DNA of 64,000 bases, from NCBI RefSeq assembly GCF_036375055.1, contig NZ_DASUSQ010000065.1, positions 1-64,000 of the forward strand, written 5' to 3'. The first letter of the stretch is position 1. Every line of letters starts with the position of its first letter. The position numbers and the translations under genes were made by a program. Origin of the DNA: Umezawaea sp036375055. Lineage in GTDB: Bacteria > Actinomycetota > Actinomycetes > Mycobacteriales > Pseudonocardiaceae. This document shows, piece by piece, positions 26,228 to 33,774 of the stretch. The notes beneath the pieces were generated by a model. The model was not told the DNA's origin and searched no databases. It saw only the letters and a list, made by a program, of their open reading frames with translations.

Positions 26228-27511
26228 ATGATGACCGGCGGCATCCCCACACCACTGATCAGCGCGGGCGGCGACGACCGCCAGACGATCGGCGAGACCA
26301 TCGCCGCGCAGGTCGCCCACCTGCCGCACCGGCCGAGGCTGATCGGACTCGGCGAGCCCACGCACGGCGAGGACGAGTTCGGCCGTCTCCGCAACGCCGT
26401 CTTCGCCGCGCTCGTCGACCGGGCGGGCTTCACCACGGTCGCCCTGGAGACCAGCGCCTGGCACGCCCGCGTCGTCGACGCCTACGTCAGGGGCGGCGAG
26501 GGCGACGAGGACGAGGTCATGGCGACCGGCTTCACCCACGACTTCGGCGCGTCGCCCGCCAACCGGGCGCTGGTCCGCTGGGTGCGCGAGCGCAACCGGC
26601 ACCGCCCGCGCGCCGAGCACCTGCGGTTCACCGGTTTCGACGCACCCGTCGAGATGGCCGCGGCCCCCAGTCCGCGATCGGCGCTCCAGGTGCTGCACGA
26701 CTTCCTGAGCGGCTACTTCGACCTCCCGGCGTGGGAGACCGTCGACCGGCTGCTCGGCGCCGACGAACTCTGGGAGGAACCGGCCGCGGCCCGCGACCCC
26801 GCCCGGTCGATCGGCGCCGACCCGCGCGTCCACGCGCTGCGCGCGCTCACCGACGACCTGCGCTGGACCCTCGCGGGCGACCTCCCGCGCCTGCGCGACG
26901 ACACCAGCCCCCACACCATCGAGGACGTCCAACTCGCGGCCCGCACCGCCGCGGGCCTGCTCGCCTACCACGCGGCCATGGCGCGGGACACCGAGAACCG
27001 CTGGCAACGCCTCGCCGCCATCCGCGACACGATGATGGCCGAGAACCTCCAGGTGCTGGCCGACCGCGGCCCGACCTTCGCGTTCGCGCACAACCAGCAC
27101 CTGCGCACCGGCTCCACCTCGACGCCGTTCGACACGACGACGCTGCGCTGGCAACCCGCGGGTGCCCTCCTGGCCGACCGCATGGGCGAGGACTACCGCG
27201 TGATCGCCTGCGCCCTCGGCGAAGCCACCCACCTCGACCTCCCCGCACCCCCGCCGGACACCGTCGAAGGCGCGCTCCACGAGGCCCTGTCGCCGGGCAT
27301 CCACCTCCTGTCCGCGCCTGAGCTGCTGCCCCTGCAACAGCGGAGCGTGCCCCGGAAGAGCCCGACCTACCGCTTCTTCCCGATCGACGAGACGTTGCTC
27401 GGTCAGGTGGACCAGGTGTTGTTCCTGCCCACCATCACGGGTGAGGGGGATGCGGCGGGGTGGTGGGCTCAGGGAGCCGGTGGAGGAGGACAGGATTCCG
27501 CTGTGGGATAG
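26228..27511 (+). CDS. Erythromycin esterase family protein
   Basis: The 427-aa protein belongs to the EreA/EreB/succinoglycan-biosynthesis superfamily. EreA and EreB hydrolyse macrolactones. Motifs: GLGEPTHGEDEF (catalytic-base His), ALETSAWHARVVD (Glu), and AHNQHLR (two His) near residue 280. The start is ATG 26228, just after GGAAGGA; TCAAC-GATACG-GTTGA in the short divergent promoter may be an operator. The C-terminal GGGGQDSAVG tail is not conserved and runs into the G-rich repeat. Given PKS genes on both sides it could be self-resistance or product editing, but many family members act elsewhere. Confidence 0.85.
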   Translation: MMTGGIPTPLISAGGDDRQTIGETIAAQVAHLPHRPRLIGLGEPTHGEDEFGRLRNAVFAALVDRAGFTTVALETSAWHARVVDAYVRGGEGDEDEVMATGFTHDFGASPANRALVRWVRERNRHRPRAEHLRFTGFDAPVEMAAAPSPRSALQVLHDFLSGYFDLPAWETVDRLLGADELWEEPAAARDPARSIGADPRVHALRALTDDLRWTLAGDLPRLRDDTSPHTIEDVQLAARTAAGLLAYHAAMARDTENRWQRLAAIRDTMMAENLQVLADRGPTFAFAHNQHLRTGSTSTPFDTTTLRWQPAGALLADRMGEDYRVIACALGEATHLDLPAPPPDTVEGALHEALSPGIHLLSAPELLPLQQRSVPRKSPTYRFFPIDETLLGQVDQVLFLPTITGEGDAAGWWAQGAGGGGQDSAVG

Positions 27512-27869
27512 CCGCAGCGGTGAGAGTCGGGTGGGCTGGTGCGGCGGGTGGGGTGGTCTGGCGGGCGGGGTGGTGCGCCGGGCGACGCGTGGCACGTCGG
27601 GCGGGGTGGTGCGCCGGGTGCGCTGACGCGCCAAGTGGGTTGGTGCGTCGGGCGGGTGGTGCGCCAAGTGGGTGGTGCATCGGGTGCGTCGGGCGGTCTG
27701 GCGCGTAGGGCGGGGTGGTGCGCCAGGTGGGGTGGTGCGCCAGGTGGGGTGGTGCGTCGGTCAGGCGGGACGGCGGCGGGATGGTGTCGGTCTGGCAGGT
27801 CGTCGTGCCTCGCCGACACCATCCGGAGGCCGCCCGCGCCGGCAGGCAGTCACGGACGAACCTGCGTGG
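27512..27869. repeat. G-rich degenerate tandem repeat tract
   Basis: From about 27535 to 27775 the plus strand is built of irregular copies of GGGTGGTGCGCCAGGT-like units. Two consecutive exact copies are at about 27713-27745, with others varied to GGGTTGGTGCGTCGGGCG or GGGTGGTGCATCGGG. No gene is supported here; apparent frames are the repeat itself. The tract separates the convergent esterase and DUF4132 genes. Confidence 0.7.
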
Positions 27870-30800
27870 TCACGGTGTGGCTCCCTCCACCAGTTCCGTC
27901 AGGTCGGCCAGCAGTTCGCTCGCGGACACGGCGTCCAGTGCGGCGAACGTGGTGTCGCTCTGGTTGGCGTGCCAGCGGTGGCCCTCGGTGTTGCGGCCGA
28001 GGTACACCCGGTGCAGGGTTTGGTCGCCCAGTGCGTCCAGATCGCCCACGACCAGGCCGGGATCCAGTTCCACGATGGCGTGGAGGCCGTCCGTGAGGTG
28101 CTTGAACAGGCCGGCTTCGACGCCGCCGTCCATCGGCGCGCTGCGCTCCCAGCCCAGGCGCACCAGCAGCAGCACGCGGGTGGTGGGCAGCACCACGCCC
28201 TCGAACCTGGCCAGCCTCGTCGCGGCCAGCTCCTCCTCGGTGAACTCGTGGACCGGGCGGCCGAGTTGCGGGAACGGTTGCAGGATCTCGTAGTCAGCGA
28301 ACACCTCCGACCACGCGGCCACCGACTCGCCGAGGTGCACCGGGTGCGCCACGCCCACCACGGCGTCCTCCGGCAGCACGTACACGTCGTCGTCCACGGT
28401 GGACAGCGAGCGGTCCTCCGCGACCCGGAACGACCCGACCACGGCGCCCGAGCCGTCCAGCACCACCCACACCAGCCGCCGCACCAGGTGCACCAGCAGC
28501 GGGTGGCCCGCGAGGAACTCGGTGAACTCCGCGCCTGACCACGTGCGGCCGCTCGCCATCGCGCGCTCCAGCCTGGTGAGCTGGTCGGCCGCGAGCGTGC
28601 GCACGTCCTTCTTCAGACCGGTGAACCGCTGGTACGCGGCGGTCGCCAACTCCTCGTCGTCCTTCACGCCCGGCTTCGGCAGCGCCTTGCGCGGCGTACC
28701 GTCCTCATCGGACACGAACGGCTTCAGCCGCTCGTCGAACCCCACGACGAACCGGCGCGGACCGTAGTCCAGCACCAGCGAACCGTCCTGCGACAGGCCG
28801 AGGTCCGGGACGAGGCGGTCGGCCAACCGCTCCGGCGACAGGCCCAGCCTCGCCGCGACGTAGGCGATCTTCTCCCGCGCCCGCTCGCGCAGCCCGGCGA
28901 ACTTCACCTTCTGCGCGATGCCGTTGAGGTGCATGAGCGCGACGTCGGTGCCGATGTCGGCCAGCACGTCCAGACCGGTCACGGCGCGCGCGTGGCCGCC
29001 CTCCCCCGGCCAGGAGCGGATCACCGGCGCGAGCGCGCGGACCGTGTCGTCGTCGCCGAGCACGCCCAGCGCGCTCAACGCCCAGCCGTCCTTGGGCGGC
29101 ATCCCGGCCGCGCGCCACTGCTCGAACAGCTCCCAGACGAACCGGGCGAGCGACGCGGGCTCGCACGCCTCGACGACCGGCTCGACCCCGCCGTACGGCT
29201 CGCCGGGCCGGGACAGCACGAGCATCGTCACCAGGTCGCGCACCGCGTCGGCGGACAGCGCGAACGGCTGACCGCGCAACCGGACCTGCGGCAGCGTCGC
29301 CACGTCGACCCACGCTCCGGCCACCGGCAGCTTCTTCGGCAGCAGGAGCAGCGGGTCCGTCGCGAGGACCGTGCGCACCGCGTCCGCGCCGAGGGGCGAC
29401 GTGGCGCGGAGCACCGCGGCCTCCCCCACGTCCGCGGCGATGAGCCGCACCACGTTCTCCGCCGCGGCGCGCTCGCGGCCGACGGTGCCGAGGGCGGTGG
29501 GCAGCAGGAACGGCAGGGCGGCGGCGCCGTGCCGGGTGAGCCAGGACAACGCCTGCGGGCGCAGGGTCTTCTTGTCCAGCGCGGCGACCATCGCCCGCGC
29601 GACCCGCTCCTCCAGCACGGGCTGGAGCACGTGCAGGGCGTCGGCGGAGGTGGCGAGGCTCAGCAGCGCGGGCAGCGCGGCGAGACCGAACCGCTCCAGC
29701 AGCGCCGAGCCCCACGACTCCAGGCGCCAGGTGGAGGACGGCCGGTACTCGGCGATCAGCGGCTCGACGAGTTCCAGTGGAGCGTGCAGGAGGGTGGAGT
29801 GCGTGATGGTGCCGCGCTGCGCGTGCTGCGCCACGTCGGCCGCCCAGTCGGTGGTGGGGCTGTGGTAGAGCAGGTTGACGGCGCGCTCGGCCGCCGCGGC
29901 CCGCTCCTCGCCCGGCAGCCAGGCGATCCGCGCGGTGTCCGTGACCGGCAGGTCGGGCACCACGACCGGCGGTGCGGGCCGGGGCCGCGTCCACGGTGGG
30001 GTGCGCAGGACGTCGGGTAGCAGGTCGACGGGTGCGTCGGGCAGCCGTTCGACCCCCACGAGCAGCGCCCGCGCCGCCTCGCGCTCGGCGGGCGCCAGAC
30101 CGGGGACGACGGCGTCCACCAGGGCGGGGACGGCGACGAGGAGGCCGCGCAGCAGGTCTCGCGCGGCGGGTGACCACGGCTGGTCCGCCACGGCGGCCTC
30201 GGCGAGCAGGCGGACCGCGCGACGCGGGTAGCGGCGCGCCGCCTCCTGGAGCGCGGAGCGGACGTGCGGCACCTCTGCCCGGACCAGCAGTCGGGTGAAC
30301 GCGTCGTCCGTCGGCATCTCGACCAGCGCGGCCAGCAGCTTGCGGGTCAGGTCCGTGTCGGCGCCCTCCAGCCACTCGGCGAACGCGGGCGCCGCGCCGG
30401 GGCCGAGGGTGCGCAGCAGCGTCGGCACCACCCGACCGTCGCGGTCGACGGCCCGGTGCGCGGTGTACCGCGACAGGTTCGCGAGCTGCCCCGGTGCGCT
30501 GACCGCGGCCAGCGTGCAGGCCGCCGTGATCCAGCCCGAGGTGCTTTCGGTGGCGGCGACCGCCCGCTCCACCAGCGCGGGTTCGGTCGGCAGCAGGAAC
30601 GCCGCGACGCAGGCCCCGGAATCGTTGGTGGACAGCGCGCCGACCTCGGCGACCGCCGCGGCGTAGTCCTCGTCGCCCGCCGAGGCGAGCGCGCGCCGGA
30701 CGTCGCCGCGCACCTCGTCGACGGCCGCCCCCCACGGCAGCCGGTCGCCGGGGCGTGTGCGGCGCAGGAACTTCGCCCTCGGCGTGGCTCGGTCGGCGTC

Positions 30801-31766
30801 GACCGCGATCTCGGTCACGAGCACGGTGGCGACGGCCGCGAACGCGGGCCCGTGGCCCAGGACCCACTCCGACGCCAGCTTCGCCAACTGGCGGCGCTCC
30901 TGGTAGCCGACGACCGCGGCGAGGGCGGCGGCGGCGGTCGCGGCACCCAGCGGGTCGGCGGCGCCTGCGAGGTACCGGGCCATCGCGTCGGCGAACTCCG
31001 GCTCGGACCTCTCGACCAGCGGGCCCACCGAGTGCCGGTACTGATCGAGCAGCGCGGCGGAGGCGCCCGCGGCGGCCGGGTCGGCCTTGAACTTCGCCCT
31101 GCCCTCGTCCCGGCGCGGGTAGGCGGCCCGCACCTGGGTGCCGGGGGCGAACACGTCCTCGTCCGGCCAGTCGGTGGCCTCCGGCGCCGAGGAGGGGCGG
31201 GTGGAGGTGGCTGCCGGCTCAGCGGCGGTGGACGCGGCTGACGGTGGGGCGGCTGCGGGATCCCCGGAAGCCGGCACGACCGGCGCTGCCGCCGGCGGTT
31301 CGGCGGCGGTGGGCACGGCTGACGGTGGGGCGGCTGACGGTTCAGCGGCGGTGGACGCGGCTGCGGGCGGGGCTGCTGCGGGATCCGCGGAAGCCGGCAC
31401 GACCGGCGCTGCCACCGAGGGTTCAGCGGCGGTGGACGCGGCTGAGGTCGAGGCGGCTGCGGGTTTGGCGGAAGCCGGCACGACCGGCGCTGCCACCGCC
31501 GGTTCAGCGCTGCTGGGCACGGCTGCGGTCGAGGCGGCTGTCGGCTCGACGGCGGTGGGCGCGCCGATCTCGCGGTAGCCCTTGCGGAGCTTGCCCGCCG
31601 CCTGGGCGGACAGGAACGCCTCGGCCGCGGCGACGTCGGCGAACTCCTTGCGCTTGGTCTGCCCCGTCGTGCCGAGCCGCCCCCAGCGGACCGTCACGGC
31701 GGTGTCCTCACAGGACGCCTCCCAGAACTTCTCCGAACTTCCCCCGACGTACTCCAGCCGACGCAC
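27870..31766 (-). CDS. WGR domain - DUF4132 protein with Ala/Pro repeat linker
   Basis: About 1298 aa. The N-terminal WGR domain (residues 1-70) reads RRLEYVGGSSEKFWEA, TVRWGRLGTTGQTK, and ends with the typical KLRKGYREI. Next comes a linker of about 130 residues made of AS-TAAEPS-A-PVVPAS type repeats. The remainder is helical, HEAT-like sequence leading to a C-terminal DUF4132 region (SLVLDYGPRRFVVGFDERLK, TWSGAEFTEFLAGHPLLVHL). GTG 31766 is chosen because the family begins M-R-R-x-E-F/Y and GGGAGGG lies just upstream. WGR domains bind nucleic acid or PARP-type partners; DUF4132 proteins have been linked to MolR-like regulation, but the role is unknown. It appears to be outside both biosynthetic operons. 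Confidence 0.85.
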   Translation of the reverse strand: MRRLEYVGGSSEKFWEASCEDTAVTVRWGRLGTTGQTKRKEFADVAAAEAFLSAQAAGKLRKGYREIGAPTAVEPTAASTAAVPSSAEPAVAAPVVPASAKPAAASTSAASTAAEPSVAAPVVPASADPAAAPPAAASTAAEPSAAPPSAVPTAAEPPAAAPVVPASGDPAAAPPSAASTAAEPAATSTRPSSAPEATDWPDEDVFAPGTQVRAAYPRRDEGRAKFKADPAAAGASAALLDQYRHSVGPLVERSEPEFADAMARYLAGAADPLGAATAAAALAAVVGYQERRQLAKLASEWVLGHGPAFAAVATVLVTEIAVDADRATPRAKFLRRTRPGDRLPWGAAVDEVRGDVRRALASAGDEDYAAAVAEVGALSTNDSGACVAAFLLPTEPALVERAVAATESTSGWITAACTLAAVSAPGQLANLSRYTAHRAVDRDGRVVPTLLRTLGPGAAPAFAEWLEGADTDLTRKLLAALVEMPTDDAFTRLLVRAEVPHVRSALQEAARRYPRRAVRLLAEAAVADQPWSPAARDLLRGLLVAVPALVDAVVPGLAPAEREAARALLVGVERLPDAPVDLLPDVLRTPPWTRPRPAPPVVVPDLPVTDTARIAWLPGEERAAAAERAVNLLYHSPTTDWAADVAQHAQRGTITHSTLLHAPLELVEPLIAEYRPSSTWRLESWGSALLERFGLAALPALLSLATSADALHVLQPVLEERVARAMVAALDKKTLRPQALSWLTRHGAAALPFLLPTALGTVGRERAAAENVVRLIAADVGEAAVLRATSPLGADAVRTVLATDPLLLLPKKLPVAGAWVDVATLPQVRLRGQPFALSADAVRDLVTMLVLSRPGEPYGGVEPVVEACEPASLARFVWELFEQWRAAGMPPKDGWALSALGVLGDDDTVRALAPVIRSWPGEGGHARAVTGLDVLADIGTDVALMHLNGIAQKVKFAGLRERAREKIAYVAARLGLSPERLADRLVPDLGLSQDGSLVLDYGPRRFVVGFDERLKPFVSDEDGTPRKALPKPGVKDDEELATAAYQRFTGLKKDVRTLAADQLTRLERAMASGRTWSGAEFTEFLAGHPLLVHLVRRLVWVVLDGSGAVVGSFRVAEDRSLSTVDDDVYVLPEDAVVGVAHPVHLGESVAAWSEVFADYEILQPFPQLGRPVHEFTEEELAATRLARFEGVVLPTTRVLLLVRLGWERSAPMDGGVEAGLFKHLTDGLHAIVELDPGLVVGDLDALGDQTLHRVYLGRNTEGHRWHANQSDTTFAALDAVSASELLADLTELVEGATP
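31195..31565. repeat. Tandem coding repeats in the WGR-DUF4132 gene
   Basis: Imperfect direct repeats of roughly 70-130 bp, with shared blocks such as GAAGCCGGCACGACCGGCGC and TTCAGCGGCGGTGGACGCGG recurring three to four times. They encode the Ala/Pro/Ser linker after the WGR domain. Copy number may vary between strains. Confidence 0.75.
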
Positions 31767-31872
31767 GAGCCCTCCCACCACAGTGGATCGATGTCGACCG
31801 CACGGTAGCCCGACGCACCGACAATTCCAGCAGCGGTAGCGCTGACCTGGTCATTCCCTCCCGTGTGGACGT

Positions 31873-33774
31873 TCACCCCCAGGACGGCGGGGCGAGCAGG
31901 TCGGCGGTGACGTCGGCGGTGCTCGGGCACCCGGCGAGCGCGAGGGCCAGGTCGAGGTCGGCCAGCAGGCAGCGCAGGACGTGTGCGACACCGGCCTGGC
32001 CGTCCAGCGCGAGCCCGTACAGGTACGGCCTGCCGTAGAGGACCGCGTCCGCGCCGAGCGCCAACGCCTTCAGGACGTCGCTCCCGGTGCGGACGCCGGA
32101 GTCGACGAGGACCGGCACGTCGTCGCCGACGGCCGCGCGGACGGCGGGCAGCGCGTCCAGCGCGGCGACGGTCCCGTCGAGCTGGCGCCCGCCGTGGTTG
32201 GAGACGACCAGCCCGTCCACCGCGCCGAGGTCGAGGGCGCGGCGGGCGTCCTCGGGGTGCAGGACGCCCTTGAGGAGGATCGGCAGCGAGGTGACGGTGC
32301 GCAGCCAGGGCAGGTCGTCCCAGTCGAGGGCGGGGTTGGCGAAGACGCGCGCCCAGTGCCCGACCACGGCCGCCCCGTCGTGGTCGGCGGGCAGGCCCGC
32401 CCGGAACGCGGGGTCGGAGGTGAAGTTCGCGATCCCGTGGCCGTGCAGGAACGGCAGGTGGCCGTTGTCGAGGTCGGTGGGCCGGTAGCCGAACGTCGGC
32501 GCGTCGACCGTGAGGACGATGGCCGTGTAGCCGCTCCGCTCGGCGCGGCGCACCAGGGACGCCGCCACCTCGCGGTCCGACGGCCAGTAGAGCTGGAACC
32601 ACCTCGGCCCCGCACCGGCCGCGGCCGCCACGTCCTCCAGGCTGTGCGACGAGCCGGTGGACAGGACGAGCGGAACGCCCACCTCCGCGGCGGCCCCGGC
32701 CGTGGCCAGCTCACCCTCGGCGTGCACGACGGTCTGGGCCGCGATCGGCGCGAGCAGCACCGGCGCGGGCAGCCGCAGGCCGAACAGCGACACCCCGAGG
32801 TCGCGCCGGGCGGCCCCGCGCAGCATCCGGGGCACGAGCTGCCGCCGGGTGAAGGCGCGGCGGTTGGCCCGGCCGGTCTCGCCGGTCCCGGCGTCGCCGA
32901 GGACGTAGCCGACCGCGGCTGGCGTCAGGACGGCGCGCGCCCGTTCCTCCAGCGCGGTCAGGTCGGTGGGCAGGGCCGGGGTGCCGCCGGTGGTCCCGGC
33001 CAGGTAGATCTCGCGCACCAGGTCGGCCGGGGTCCTCGGGTGCACGCGGCCCGCGAGGAGCCGGGTCACGGCGGGATCGCCGGAGGTGAGGGCGAAGTGG
33101 CCGCCGGACAGCACCTCGGTGTCGCAGTCCAGGGCGGTGTGCCCGGCCCAGCCCCGCACCTGCTCCGGGGTGTTCTTCGGGTCGGCGTCGGCGAGCAGCA
33201 CGGTGATGGGCGCCTTCACCAGCGCGTCGGGCGGGCAGCGGTAGCGCCGCAGAGCCCGGTGGTCGGCGCGCAGGAGCCGGAGGATCTCCGCGACCACGTC
33301 CTCCTCCCGCAGCAGCGCTTCCGGCACGCCGCCCAGCCGCCTCAGCTCGGCGACCACGCGCGCGTCGTCCACCGCGTCGAGGTCCTGCTCCTCCCAGTCC
33401 TCGCTCGGCGGCCGGGCGGCCGAGACGAACAGCCGGGCGACCGAGCCCCGTTCTTCGAGCAGCCGGGTGGTCTCGAACGCGACGAGCGCCCCCATGCTGT
33501 GCCCGAGCAGGGACAGCGGCCGGTCGGTGTAGGGCGCGAGGAGGCGGGCGGCCTCGCCCGCGAGGTCCGCGACGTCCGCGGCGCAGGCCTCGGACCGGCG
33601 CTCGCGGCGGCCGGGGTACTGGAACGCGAGGACCTCGACGTCCTCGGGCAGGGCGCGGGCCAGCGCCGTGAAGGCGTCGGCGGAGGCGCCCGCGTGCGGG
33701 AAGCACGCGAGCCGGACCGCGGGGTCGCGCCGGGGGTGCGGCGAGCGCACCGGGGAGATGTCGGTCAGGGTCAT
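31873..33774 (-). CDS. Fusion: type II thioesterase - FMN alpha-hydroxyacid oxidase
   Basis: The 633-aa protein joins two enzymes. Residues 20-245 form an alpha/beta-hydrolase TEII (FPHAGASADAF, FQYPGRRER, nucleophile Ser93 in GHSMGA, His226 in GGHFAL) that would free acyl chains from carrier proteins. Residues 255-633 form an FMN oxidase/dehydrogenase of the glycolate oxidase, mandelate dehydrogenase and Hmo family. Apparent equivalents of the glycolate-oxidase catalytic residues are Tyr290, Tyr396 (FQLYW), Asp424 (LTVDAP), Lys502 (LLKG), His527 and Arg530 (SNHGGRQLD). It would turn a 2-hydroxy acid into a 2-keto acid. The ATG overlaps the stop of the PKS before it (ATGA), so it is translationally coupled to the last PKS module. 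I know of no such fusion. It is the last gene of the eleven-gene operon. Confidence 0.92.
   Translation of the reverse strand: MTLTDISPVRSPHPRRDPAVRLACFPHAGASADAFTALARALPEDVEVLAFQYPGRRERRSEACAADVADLAGEAARLLAPYTDRPLSLLGHSMGALVAFETTRLLEERGSVARLFVSAARPPSEDWEEQDLDAVDDARVVAELRRLGGVPEALLREEDVVAEILRLLRADHRALRRYRCPPDALVKAPITVLLADADPKNTPEQVRGWAGHTALDCDTEVLSGGHFALTSGDPAVTRLLAGRVHPRTPADLVREIYLAGTTGGTPALPTDLTALEERARAVLTPAAVGYVLGDAGTGETGRANRRAFTRRQLVPRMLRGAARRDLGVSLFGLRLPAPVLLAPIAAQTVVHAEGELATAGAAAEVGVPLVLSTGSSHSLEDVAAAAGAGPRWFQLYWPSDREVAASLVRRAERSGYTAIVLTVDAPTFGYRPTDLDNGHLPFLHGHGIANFTSDPAFRAGLPADHDGAAVVGHWARVFANPALDWDDLPWLRTVTSLPILLKGVLHPEDARRALDLGAVDGLVVSNHGGRQLDGTVAALDALPAVRAAVGDDVPVLVDSGVRTGSDVLKALALGADAVLYGRPYLYGLALDGQAGVAHVLRCLLADLDLALALAGCPSTADVTADLLAPPSWG

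Noticed and set aside
27512..27869. CRISPR array or regular tandem repeat
   Set aside because: Units vary in length and sequence and there are no unique spacers of constant size.
31873..33774. TE-oxidase fusion as a sequencing frameshift artefact
   Set aside because: Both domains are complete and joined by a continuous linker in the same frame with no truncated motif on either side. An artefact would normally break one domain.
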